DNA of 64,000 nt from Sphingomonas chungangi (GTDB taxonomy: Bacteria > Pseudomonadota > Alphaproteobacteria > Sphingomonadales > Sphingomonadaceae), in NCBI RefSeq assembly GCF_013778325.1, contig NZ_JACEIB010000003.1:310001-374000 (forward strand), written 5' to 3'. The translations under genes were made by a program, and so were the position numbers. Below are positions 32,965-41,310 of the stretch, in pieces (position 1 is the stretch's first letter; every line of letters starts with the position of its first letter). The notes beneath the pieces are model-generated. The model worked only from the letters and a program-made list of their open reading frames with translations, was not told the origin of the DNA and did not search any database.

Positions 32965-34347
32965 GTGCAGACCGATGCACTGAATCCGGATGCCGGGCTC
33001 GATTTCATCGCGGTCAAAGACGCCTTCGATCTTGACGATGTCTTCGATCGCGGTCGCAATGAAATCTATGCTTTGGTGTGCGACGACCTGTCCGAAATAC
33101 ACCAGTTCATGACGGATGGTGTCGCGAAGATACGCGCGGCCGGGCCGACCGATGCTGACGAGCCTCAGGCGCCCGGCGAAAGCGAAATGGCGCGCTCGTT
33201 TCGCATCTGGCTGTGCGACGGCATAGGGCAGGCCTGGATCGATCGCTGCCACGGTCTGATCGTACGTCACGTCGGCATCGGGGCGCCGACGTTGCCGCTC
33301 AGCGCGATGAAGACCAAGGGAAACCTGTTCCTTGCCGAGATCCTGCATCAACGGTGCGGCGATCCATCGGAATATGGGCGCCTGATGGCAGTGCTGATGA
33401 AACTCGCAGCGGTGCAGGATCTCATGATCTCGCACGCCCATCTGAGCTATGTGAAACGCCTGGCCGCCGACCAGCTGAGCGCGCAGATCAAGACCCTGCG
33501 CACGGATGTCGCGGAGACCGTCTATTCTGCGGGCGCTAAAAGCGAGGACGTCCGTGATCGGGTGCAGGTCATCACCGATTGCACGAAGACCATCCTCGAC
33601 GGCAACCGTGACATCGCGCTTGCCGCAAGCGAAACCACCGACCTCATGAGCAGCGCTGCGGAGACCACCGCGGAATTGCTGGCCAACATCGTCGACGCAC
33701 GCGACAGCGCGGAGAAAGCTGCCGCGGTCGCCGACAGGGCTGCCCGACAGGTCGAGACCGCCGCCGAAAGCACATCGAGCCTGTCGACCCACGCGATTGC
33801 CATCGATTCGATTTTGGGCCTGATCGGCCGGATCGCCGCGCAGACCAATCTGCTGGCGCTCAACGCGACCATTGAGGCGGCCCGCGCCGGCGAAGCAGGC
33901 CGCGGCTTTGCCATCGTCGCCTCCGAAGTGAAGTCGTTGGCCGCCCAGACGGCGAGCGCGACCGGTGAGATCGCCGCGCAGATCCATTCCATCCAGGTGG
34001 CCGCAAGCGCGTCCATCGACGCGATGGCATCGATCAGCGGTGCCGTGGCGACCGTCCAGCAATCGAGCGAGTTCATCCATCTGGCGATGAACAAGCAGGT
34101 GGAGACGGCGTCTCAAATCAGCCATCTGATCGACAATACCGCTCGTTCCGCGACCCGGACGGCCTCGACAACGAAGAGCATGGGCGCCGTCAGCGCCATC
34201 GCCGCCGAAAAGATGATCGAGGCGGAATCGGCTTTCGGAGCCCTATCGGGCACCATTCGCTCGCTCGAGGATACCGTGGGACGGTTCATCCGGCAGATTT
34301 CCGGAGACGGCGGTGAGGTGCCGAGGCGGCCGGCACGCGCAAGTTGA
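32965..34347 (+). CDS. Globin-coupled methyl-accepting chemotaxis transducer (HemAT-like)
   Basis: 460 residues without a membrane segment. The N-terminal ~170 residues resemble globin-coupled sensors: [16 protein letters not shown] places H102 where such sensors have the haem-ligating histidine. A long coiled-coil follows, then the conserved hairpin [22 protein letters not shown] and [10 protein letters not shown] that contact CheA/CheW. It would sense O2 or another haem ligand and steer motility. GTG 32965 has AGGAAAGG 7 nt upstream; TATAAT at 32924-32929 is a good -10 box without a clear -35. No che genes are nearby. Confidence 0.85.
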   Translation: MQTDALNPDAGLDFIAVKDAFDLDDVFDRGRNEIYALVCDDLSEIHQFMTDGVAKIRAAGPTDADEPQAPGESEMARSFRIWLCDGIGQAWIDRCHGLIVRHVGIGAPTLPLSAMKTKGNLFLAEILHQRCGDPSEYGRLMAVLMKLAAVQDLMISHAHLSYVKRLAADQLSAQIKTLRTDVAETVYSAGAKSEDVRDRVQVITDCTKTILDGNRDIALAASETTDLMSSAAETTAELLANIVDARDSAEKAAAVADRAARQVETAAESTSSLSTHAIAIDSILGLIGRIAAQTNLLALNATIEAARAGEAGRGFAIVASEVKSLAAQTASATGEIAAQIHSIQVAASASIDAMASISGAVATVQQSSEFIHLAMNKQVETASQISHLIDNTARSATRTASTTKSMGAVSAIAAEKMIEAESAFGALSGTIRSLEDTVGRFIRQISGDGGEVPRRPARAS

Positions 34348-34467
34348 GAAGCGTGCGGGACCGATCGCGGCGCGACACAGACAGTTTGGCCGGGGAAATG
34401 AACAAACGACGCCCCCGCCGTTCGGTCGCCGACCTACAGTCGCCGCGACCGACGACAGGAACGCCCG

Positions 34468-35826
34468 GTGACCGCTGCAGACCAACTCATCGCCTACGCC
34501 ACCAAGCCAGATCCGTTCCGCACCGCGCCGGACGATCTGGCCGAGCTACAGATGGCCGCCATTCGGGAGCGTTTCGCGGAGCGACGCCAGCAGATCCGCA
34601 CGCTCGACAAGCGGGCCGAGGAGACGGGTGTCACCGAGATCCGCACGTTGGCCGATGTCGTGCCGCTGCTGTTCGCCCACACCAACTACAAGAGCTATCC
34701 CGAGGCGTTCATCGATACCGGCCGATGGAAGCACATGAACGCCTGGCTCAGGACGTTGTGCACCTATCCGACCGACGACATCGACGTGAACGGCGTGCGC
34801 GACGTGGACGATTGGCTCGACCGCGCCAGAGCGGCCGGCCATTACCTGTTCGCCTCGAGCGGCACCTCGGGCAAATCGTCCTTTCTCGATCAGTCGCAGA
34901 AGGACCGCGATGCCGCGATCCCGGCCTGCCTCAACGCGTTCGATCTTTCGACGCCCAACTATAGGCCGAACCACGATCGCTCTGTTTTCACGATGATGCC
35001 GTCGCGCGGCACGCACAAGATGACCGAGGTGAGCACGGCGCATTTCAGCCGCTGGGCGGCGCCGGGAGAACTGCACCGGCTGAGTGACGAGCCGATCCTC
35101 GCGATGGACTCGATGCGCCCGGCGCAGCTGCGCCGGATGCTCGCGGCCGGCAAGGTCGGCCCCGGAGAGATCGCCGCATACGAAGAGCAGATGGTGGCGA
35201 AGCGGCATCGCCGTGCCGAGGCGATGGAGGTCTGGCTCGACAAGCTGATCAGTCGCCGGCACGGGCCGCTCTATGTCGGCATGATGTGGGGCGTCGCCTG
35301 GCAGGTGGTGGAGAAGCTCCGTGCGCGGGGTATCAGGGATGGAGATTTCCATCCCGAGATGATCATGTCCGTCGGCGGCGGCACCAAGGGTGCGGTGCTG
35401 CCCGACGATTATCGCGATCAGATCATGCGCTTCTTCGGCCTCACCGAGGATCGGCTGCCCAACAGCTATGCGATGGTGGAGATGAGCGGCTTCTGCGCGC
35501 TCATCCAGCCGCACGGCGTGTATGCGATCCCGCCGTGGATCGTGCCGCTGGTGCTCGACAAAACCGGTGAGAAGCTGCTCAATCCGGCCGACGGCAGAGG
35601 CATCGCCGAAGGACGGATGGCCTTTTTCGATATCCTGGCCGATGCGCGGTGGGGCGGTATCATCTCAGGCGACAAGGTGCAGGTCGAGTTCGGCTCGGGC
35701 CTCGATGGCGTGAAGACGCCGATCGTCCGTTCGGTCGCGCGCTACCAGGACCTCGCCGAGGGCGAGGACAAGCTGACCTGCGCCGGATCGATCGACTCCT
35801 ACGTCCGCGGCGCGATCGCCGCCTGA
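34468..35826 (+). CDS. LuxE-like acyl-protein synthetase 1
   Basis: 452 residues of the LuxE/acyl-protein synthetase family, which activates a carboxylic acid with ATP and passes the acyl group to LuxC. The shared N-terminal block PLLFAHTNYKSYPEAF and the adenylate loop SSGTSGKSS (130-138) are present. The C-terminal CxCGR segment found in the second copy (39777-41201) is replaced here by FGSGLDGVK, though a later CAG motif remains. GTG 34468 follows AGGAA. The LuxC-like gene starts 15 bp downstream, so the pair would form an acid reductase complex. Confidence 0.85.
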   Translation: MTAADQLIAYATKPDPFRTAPDDLAELQMAAIRERFAERRQQIRTLDKRAEETGVTEIRTLADVVPLLFAHTNYKSYPEAFIDTGRWKHMNAWLRTLCTYPTDDIDVNGVRDVDDWLDRARAAGHYLFASSGTSGKSSFLDQSQKDRDAAIPACLNAFDLSTPNYRPNHDRSVFTMMPSRGTHKMTEVSTAHFSRWAAPGELHRLSDEPILAMDSMRPAQLRRMLAAGKVGPGEIAAYEEQMVAKRHRRAEAMEVWLDKLISRRHGPLYVGMMWGVAWQVVEKLRARGIRDGDFHPEMIMSVGGGTKGAVLPDDYRDQIMRFFGLTEDRLPNSYAMVEMSGFCALIQPHGVYAIPPWIVPLVLDKTGEKLLNPADGRGIAEGRMAFFDILADARWGGIISGDKVQVEFGSGLDGVKTPIVRSVARYQDLAEGEDKLTCAGSIDSYVRGAIAA

Positions 35827-35841
35827 CCACGAGGACCCGAG

Positions 35842-37260
35842 ATGCTTCACGACATTCTCGACGACAGCCGCAACGTCCTCGTGCCCCACGTGATCAAGGG
35901 CGAGACGATCATCGAAGCCCAGGTGGAACATCGCAGCCGCGCCACTGGCGATGTGGTGATGACGCCGCAAATCGATCTCGACACGCTGATCTGGCCGCGC
36001 AACGCGCCCGGCCCGGCGTTCGACACACCCATCGCCGAGATCGTGGATTTCCTGGTCGAGGTCGGCAAGGCGCTCGATTTCGATCGCAACCCGCATCTTC
36101 AGGAGGCGGCCGCCCACAACGCGCGCTTCGGAACGCTGGGCGCCCGCATTCTGGAGAATTGCTACCGCGATATCGCCCGCTTCTTCGATCGCGACGCGAT
36201 CGAGGCGGAAGCCACCGAGGCGCTCGGCTCGCTGGACGCGGTTGACGGCTGGCGCGCGCGCGCCGTGCGCGGGCGCACCGTTCATGTCCGCGCGTTCCCG
36301 CCGCGCATCGTTCACATCCTTGCAGGCAACGCGCCGATCGTGCCGCCGATCTCGATCGTGCGGGGCGCGATCAGCAAGGGCGTGCATTTGCTCAAGATGC
36401 CGTCCAACGACCTGTTCACCGCGACGGCACTGTTGCGCACGCTGGCCGATGTCGGCCCCAACCATCCGGTGACGCGCTCTTTCTCTGCAGCCTATTGGCG
36501 CGGCGGCGACGATCGGATCGAGGGCAATATCTTCCGCTCGCAATATTACGACAAGCTGGTGGTGTGGGGCGGCGACGCGGCGGTCCGTCACGCGATGAAA
36601 TATGTGGCGCCAGGGTTCGAGGTGATCTCGTTCGATCCCAAGGTCTCGATCTCGCTGATCGGACGCGAGGCGTTCGCATCCGACGAAGCGCTGGGCAGGG
36701 TTGCCGCAGCCGGCGCGGCCGACGTGGTGGCGTTCAACCAGGATGCGTGCAGTTGCGCGCGCTTCCAGTTCGTCGAGGGCAGCACCGAGGACGTCGATGC
36801 CTATTGCCGGAAGCTGGTCGATGCGATGGGCCGCGAAAGCCGCTACGGCGCCGGCCCGGACGGGCCGACACCGCCCGCGCCCGTGCTCGAAGAGCTTGAC
36901 ATGCTGGGAATGCTGGAGCCCATCTATCGCGTGTTCGGATCGCCCGATGGCAGCGGCATGGTCGTCCGTTCGAGCGAGCCCGTCGCTTTCAATCCCGGCG
37001 GCAAGCTGGTCAACGTCGTGGAAGTCCCAGTGCTGGCCGATGCGATCGCGCATGTCACGGTCGCGACCCAGTCGGTCGGGATCTATCCACCGGCACGGAT
37101 TGCGGAGCTGAGGGACGGTCTTGCCAGCGCCGGGGTTCAGCGGATCACCGCGCTCGGCGGGATCCATGCCGGGCGTTTTGGCGGTCTGCCGCACGATGGC
37201 GGATGGCCGGTCCATCGCATGATGCATTGGGTCGTCGCGGAAGCTGGAGCTGAAGGGTAA
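35842..37260 (+). CDS. LuxC-like acyl-CoA/acyl-protein reductase 1
   Basis: 472 residues of the aldehyde-dehydrogenase superfamily, LuxC branch. RIVHILAGNAPIVPPISIVRG and LLKMPSNDLFTATALLRTLADV mark the NADPH domain. The predicted catalytic cysteine is C303 in NQDACSCARF, which would hold the acyl thioester before reduction to aldehyde. GAGGA precedes the ATG. It sits between LuxE-like 1 and an aldo/keto reductase 2 bp further on, suggesting acid to aldehyde to alcohol. Substrate chain or ring type is unknown. No luciferase alpha/beta pair of the luminous type is present. Confidence 0.87.
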   Translation: MLHDILDDSRNVLVPHVIKGETIIEAQVEHRSRATGDVVMTPQIDLDTLIWPRNAPGPAFDTPIAEIVDFLVEVGKALDFDRNPHLQEAAAHNARFGTLGARILENCYRDIARFFDRDAIEAEATEALGSLDAVDGWRARAVRGRTVHVRAFPPRIVHILAGNAPIVPPISIVRGAISKGVHLLKMPSNDLFTATALLRTLADVGPNHPVTRSFSAAYWRGGDDRIEGNIFRSQYYDKLVVWGGDAAVRHAMKYVAPGFEVISFDPKVSISLIGREAFASDEALGRVAAAGAADVVAFNQDACSCARFQFVEGSTEDVDAYCRKLVDAMGRESRYGAGPDGPTPPAPVLEELDMLGMLEPIYRVFGSPDGSGMVVRSSEPVAFNPGGKLVNVVEVPVLADAIAHVTVATQSVGIYPPARIAELRDGLASAGVQRITALGGIHAGRFGGLPHDGGWPVHRMMHWVVAEAGAEG

Positions 37261-37262
37261 CC

Positions 37263-38306
37263 ATGCCACTCGATCATTATCGCCTGCTCGGCCGTTCGGG
37301 CCTGCGTGTGTCGCCGCTCGCGCTCGGCACGATGACCTTCGGAGAGACCTGGGGCGCGGAAGAGGTGGAATCCCGTCGCATCTTCGACGCCTATGTCGAT
37401 CGGGGCGGAAACTTCGTCGATACCGCCGGATATTACGCCAAGGGCCGATCGGAAGAGCTGACCGGCAAGTTCGCTGCCGGGAAACGCGATGGGGTCGTGC
37501 TCTCGACCAAATATTCGCTCGCGGTCGAACCCGGCGATCCCAATGCGGGCGGCAACAGCCGAAGGAGTATGGTCCGCGCCGTGGAGGACAGCCTGCGGCG
37601 TCTGCGGACGGATCGGATCGATTTGCTCTTCCTCCATGTCTGGGACGATATGGTGCCGGCCGACGAGATCCTGCGCGGGTTCGACGATCTCGTGCGGCAG
37701 GGCAAGATCCTCTACATAGGCATCTCGGACACGCCCGCGTGGCGGATCGCGTGGCTGCAGGTGATGGCGGAGTTGCGTGGCTGGACCCAGTTCGCCGCGC
37801 TCCAGGTCGAATATAGTCTGCTCCAGCGAACGGGCGAACGCGATCTGATTCCGGCCGCCCGGGCTCTCGGTATCGGCGTCATGCCGTGGTCGCCGCTCGG
37901 CAACGGGCTGCTCTCCGGCAAATATGCGACCGGCGCCTTGCAGCCAGACGATCCCGAGGGCGGGCGTGCCCAGATGATGACCGCGATCGGCAGGGTCAAC
38001 CCGGCCACCGTGGCGATCGCCGACGCGGTGAAGGACGTTGCGGATGCGATCGGGGCAAGCTCGGCCCAGGTGGCGCTGGCATGGACGCTGGCAAATCCGG
38101 CAGTGGTGGCACCGCTGGTCGGCGCCCGCACGCTGCGCCAGTTCGTGGACAATATCGGTGCGCTGGATCTCCGGCTCGACGGAGAGCATCTCGCGGCTCT
38201 CGACGAGGCCAGCCGCATCGATCTCGGCTTTCCCCACGATTTCCTGAAATTCCCGTTCATCCGGGACGCGCTGACCGCCGGAACGACGGTTGTGCCGCGC
38301 GGCTGA
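37263..38306 (+). CDS. Aldo/keto reductase
   Basis: 347 residues, an AKR barrel with the full catalytic tetrad D53, Y58, K83 and H125 (FVDTAGYY, STKYS, LFLHVW). NADPH-binding residues are expected near the C-terminal GARTLRQFVDNIGAL. It starts 2 bp after the LuxC-like stop, so it is almost certainly translated with it and could reduce the aldehyde product to an alcohol. It ends face to face with the second LuxC-like gene, 3 bp away. Confidence 0.92.
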   Translation: MPLDHYRLLGRSGLRVSPLALGTMTFGETWGAEEVESRRIFDAYVDRGGNFVDTAGYYAKGRSEELTGKFAAGKRDGVVLSTKYSLAVEPGDPNAGGNSRRSMVRAVEDSLRRLRTDRIDLLFLHVWDDMVPADEILRGFDDLVRQGKILYIGISDTPAWRIAWLQVMAELRGWTQFAALQVEYSLLQRTGERDLIPAARALGIGVMPWSPLGNGLLSGKYATGALQPDDPEGGRAQMMTAIGRVNPATVAIADAVKDVADAIGASSAQVALAWTLANPAVVAPLVGARTLRQFVDNIGALDLRLDGEHLAALDEASRIDLGFPHDFLKFPFIRDALTAGTTVVPRG

Positions 38307-38316
38307 CCTTCAGCCG
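38300..38316. terminator. Hairpin spanning two convergent stop codons
   Basis: CGGCTGA-CCT-TCAGCCG, 7-bp arms with a 3-nt loop. It contains the stop codon of the aldo/keto reductase (+) in one arm and that of the second LuxC-like gene (-) in the other. No T-run follows. It may be the minimal junction between converging transcripts. Confidence 0.45.
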
Positions 38317-39767
38317 GCCAGCGTCTCGAGCTGGCGCCCATCGGCCTCTTCCTCGGTGACCCACTTGCACATGCGGCGCACCGGCTCGATCGCATCCTGT
38401 CGCTCCATATTGTGCTGCATCGTCGCCGCTCCGCCGAGCGAGACGATGCGCTGCGCACCCTGGAAAGCGAGCCTGTCGCGCAGCGCGGTCTTCAAGGCTT
38501 CGGGATAGATGCCGACCGTCTGCGTGTAGGCGTTGACCGAGCGGACCGCCGTTTCCACCGAATCGATGGGCACGATGTTGCCGACCCGGCAGGCGAGCGT
38601 CCGCGAGAAATCGACCGGATAATCCTCCTGGCTGACGATCACCGCCCCTTCGTTGCCGCGGCCGCCGAACACGCGGAAATCTTCGTCCTGCAGGCGGATC
38701 GCGTCGATCTCGGACTTGAGCGCCTGATCGAAGGCCTTGTGCGGCGTGCTCAGGTGCTCGGGCAATGCCTGCAACGCCGTGAAGGTGAGCTGGCCGAGGC
38801 GATTGGCACGCTCCAGTCCCTCTTCGTCCGTCCCCGATTCCACATAGATGACCCGCGCCGAAACGCAGCCTTCCTGGTTCTGCGCGCCGATATCGAGCGC
38901 CAGCCGGCGGGCGACGGACGCCAAGGTCGCGTCGTCGGCGAACGCTTCCTTGCCGATGATCGTGCCGCTCAGTTTGGGGTCCTGCGTGATCAGATCGATG
39001 CCGGGCTGGAGGTAGCGGGTGATGTGCTTCACCGAATCGAAGCCGCCCCAGGCGACGATCTTCTCGACGCCGCGAGGATCGTAGAGCGCCTGCTCGATCC
39101 GCTCGTCGCCGCCCTTCCAATAGGCGACGGTGATGTGCTTGGTAACCGGATGGTCCGGTGCCATCTCGGCCATCGTCCGCACGATAGCCGCGGCGGTGAG
39201 CGGATCGTTGGACGGCGTCTTGATGATCGCATCGGATCGGGTGAGTGCGTTGCGGATCACCGTCAGGATGCTGACGATCGGCGCATTACCCGCGATGACG
39301 TGGACGCAGCGCGATCCGAACGCGCGGGTTCGCGCCTGCAGGCCCGGAAACCGGCTCGGCCCCTGATCGACCCAGCCTTCGAGATAATCGACGCCGCAGG
39401 ATCGCTCCATCATCGCGCGCATCTCGGTGCGATCGAACATGGCGCCGATATGGGCATAATGGTGGCGCAGAATGCTTTCCGACAATCCGGATGTCCGGCA
39501 GGAGAGCGCGAACGCCTGCTGGATGTGCCGGTTCTGCGCGACATCGAGACGATCGCCGAGCGCCACCAGGAAATCGAGGATATCCTCGAAGCGGAGCGCA
39601 TAGAGATCGGCCATCATCGAAGGCGTGCGCAACGGCAGCTTGGCGATATGCGCCGCGACGTCTGGCGTGCGGAAGGCGACGCCGCCGCGACGACCGCCAT
39701 ATTCGATCCCGTCGCTCTCGATGATCTCGCCGCGGATGATCAGCGGCACGTCGAATTCTGTGCTCAT
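38310..39767 (-). CDS. LuxC-like acyl-CoA/acyl-protein reductase 2
   Basis: 485 residues, paralogous to the LuxC-like protein at 35842-37260 across the whole length (shared HVIAGNAPIV, KTPSNDP, DHPVTK, AYW(K/R)GGD and a conserved C-terminal TVGIYPEAL segment). The predicted catalytic cysteine is C301 in NQEGCVSAR. It follows LuxE-like 2 by 9 bp, repeating the E-C gene order of the opposite strand. Sequence divergence between the two pairs suggests different acids or non-exchangeable complexes. Confidence 0.86.
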   Translation of the reverse strand: MSTEFDVPLIIRGEIIESDGIEYGGRRGGVAFRTPDVAAHIAKLPLRTPSMMADLYALRFEDILDFLVALGDRLDVAQNRHIQQAFALSCRTSGLSESILRHHYAHIGAMFDRTEMRAMMERSCGVDYLEGWVDQGPSRFPGLQARTRAFGSRCVHVIAGNAPIVSILTVIRNALTRSDAIIKTPSNDPLTAAAIVRTMAEMAPDHPVTKHITVAYWKGGDERIEQALYDPRGVEKIVAWGGFDSVKHITRYLQPGIDLITQDPKLSGTIIGKEAFADDATLASVARRLALDIGAQNQEGCVSARVIYVESGTDEEGLERANRLGQLTFTALQALPEHLSTPHKAFDQALKSEIDAIRLQDEDFRVFGGRGNEGAVIVSQEDYPVDFSRTLACRVGNIVPIDSVETAVRSVNAYTQTVGIYPEALKTALRDRLAFQGAQRIVSLGGAATMQHNMERQDAIEPVRRMCKWVTEEEADGRQLETLAG

Positions 39768-39776
39768 CTGCAGGCC

Positions 39777-41201
39777 TCACATCGACAGTTCGGCAAGGAA
39801 TTCCAGCGCGCGGTCGTGCGCTTCCGGTGCGCCTGCACAGACGATGCGATCATCGCCACCTTCCTTCTCGCTGTAGCGGCGAACGGGCGGCACGACATGC
39901 GGCCCGGTCCGCCCGCAGGCGCAGGGCGTCTGCCAGCCCGAGAGCGTCACCTCGTCGCCGGTGATGAGCCCCGCCCAATAGGTCTGCGGCATCAGGTCCA
40001 GCCCGGCGAAGCGTCCGGTCGTGCCGTCCTTGCGCGGGAGGGGGCGGCCGGTCTCGGGATCGAGCAGGAAGGGCACGATGATTGGCGGGACGTGATAATT
40101 GCCATTCTTGCACATCATGCAGAGGCCCATCATCTCGCTGGTCGCGTACATTTCGTAGAAATTGTCGAAGCCGAGGAATTCGAGCACCTGATCGCGCCAG
40201 TCGTCGGGCATCTCCTTGCCCTTCTTGCCGCCGCCGGTGAGGAGCACGCTGCCGGGCCCGAAAATGCCCTTGATCCCCCGCTTCAGGCCTTCCTCCGCCC
40301 AGTCGAACAGGATCGCCCACATCGCGGTGACATAGACATCCCTGCCGCCGAAGCGCCGCTGCGCTTCCGCGAAGAAGTGACGGACATCCTCCGGCCGACG
40401 TTGCTCCAGCGCCAGCAGCGCGTCGCGCCGTTCGAGCAGAACGGGCGGGATGTCGCCGATACCGGCTTCGCCCCGCGCCTCGGCCGCGCGCAGGCGCCCG
40501 GCCAATGAGGCGACGTCGGCGCTGAAGCGGCTGTCCGGGTACATGAACAGCGCATTGTCCGGCCCGCCCGCATACAGTTCGATCTGGATACCGTTACCGC
40601 GCTGCTGTGCCGCCGCGCCGTAGCGATAGCCGGGAATGATGATCGGCATCTTGTCCGCCAGGATGTCCGGCCCGGTGCCGGGGCCCCACCAGTCGCGCAG
40701 GATGATCGCGCTGTGGACGATGGTCTGGCGCCACTGGACCTTGGTGCGCGGCACGAAGGACAGCTTGCCGGTGGTGCCTGAGGTGTGCGCGACGGTCAGC
40801 GGAGTCTCGGCATCGAGCAGGTCGAGCCAATCGTCGATCGAGACGATCCCGCTGGCATCGACATTCGAGATGTCGGTGGTGGTGAGGCCGGCCAGCCACT
40901 TGGTCAGCTTGTCGAAGCGTGCGCGCTCCAGATAGCTGATCGGATAGGATTTGTAGACCGTGTGCGGAAACAGAAGGGGTGCGATATCGTCGATCGTGCC
41001 GATCGCGTCGATGCCCTGTTCGCGCGCCAGCTTGTCGAGAACCGAAAGGCCCGGCCGGAGTTCGGCGAACCGCTTGCGCGCGCCTTCCAGATGCAGGCGC
41101 TCGATCTGCTCGATGCTGAGCCGGAAGCCATCATCGTAGCAGGCATCGTGAAACGAGGTCGGATCGGCCAGCAGCCGTTGGTAATAGTCGCTCATTAACA
41201 C
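39777..41201 (-). CDS. LuxE-like acyl-protein synthetase 2
   Basis: 474 residues. The block PLLFPHTVYKSYP, the adenylate loop TSGTTGKLS (140-148), YATSEMMGLCM and a C-terminal CACGRTGP (C427, C429) are visible; the latter is common in acyl-adenylating enzymes of this group but absent from LuxE-like 1. It would activate a carboxylic acid for LuxC-like 2. GTG 41201 has AGGGA 5 nt upstream; ATG 41195 is an alternative. The AraC gene ends about 107 bp upstream on the same strand and is the nearest regulator. Confidence 0.85.
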   Translation of the reverse strand: MLMSDYYQRLLADPTSFHDACYDDGFRLSIEQIERLHLEGARKRFAELRPGLSVLDKLAREQGIDAIGTIDDIAPLLFPHTVYKSYPISYLERARFDKLTKWLAGLTTTDISNVDASGIVSIDDWLDLLDAETPLTVAHTSGTTGKLSFVPRTKVQWRQTIVHSAIILRDWWGPGTGPDILADKMPIIIPGYRYGAAAQQRGNGIQIELYAGGPDNALFMYPDSRFSADVASLAGRLRAAEARGEAGIGDIPPVLLERRDALLALEQRRPEDVRHFFAEAQRRFGGRDVYVTAMWAILFDWAEEGLKRGIKGIFGPGSVLLTGGGKKGKEMPDDWRDQVLEFLGFDNFYEMYATSEMMGLCMMCKNGNYHVPPIIVPFLLDPETGRPLPRKDGTTGRFAGLDLMPQTYWAGLITGDEVTLSGWQTPCACGRTGPHVVPPVRRYSEKEGGDDRIVCAGAPEAHDRALEFLAELSM

Positions 41202-41292
41202 CCCATTCCCTGCCGTCCGGCCCGATTCCTAGAGCGGCGGGGAGGGGGAGGTACATCGTGGTGGTGCCCGAGGCCCCGCCCTTCTGTCGCCA

Positions 41293-41310
41293 GATCGCCA
41301 CAAAGCGATC
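41293..41310. repeat. Inverted repeat GATCGC-CACAAA-GCGATC
   Basis: Perfect 6-bp arms that overlap the last codon of the AraC gene, with weaker outer complementarity (GCCA/TGGC). It may fold into a hairpin at the 3' end of the AraC transcript before the LuxE-like 2 gene. No T-run is present, so any terminator function is uncertain. Confidence 0.3.

Noticed and set aside
38412-40508. Long open frame of about 700 codons on the plus strand opposite LuxC-like 2 and LuxE-like 2
   Set aside because: It lies antisense to two genes with clear motifs, has no recognisable domain and shows the charged, repetitive composition typical of high-GC antisense frames.
34468-41201. A bioluminescence (lux) operon
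   Set aside because: LuxC- and LuxE-like genes are present, but none of the luciferase-like proteins resembles a LuxA/LuxB pair, luxD is absent, and the LLM genes are linked to F420 genes instead.
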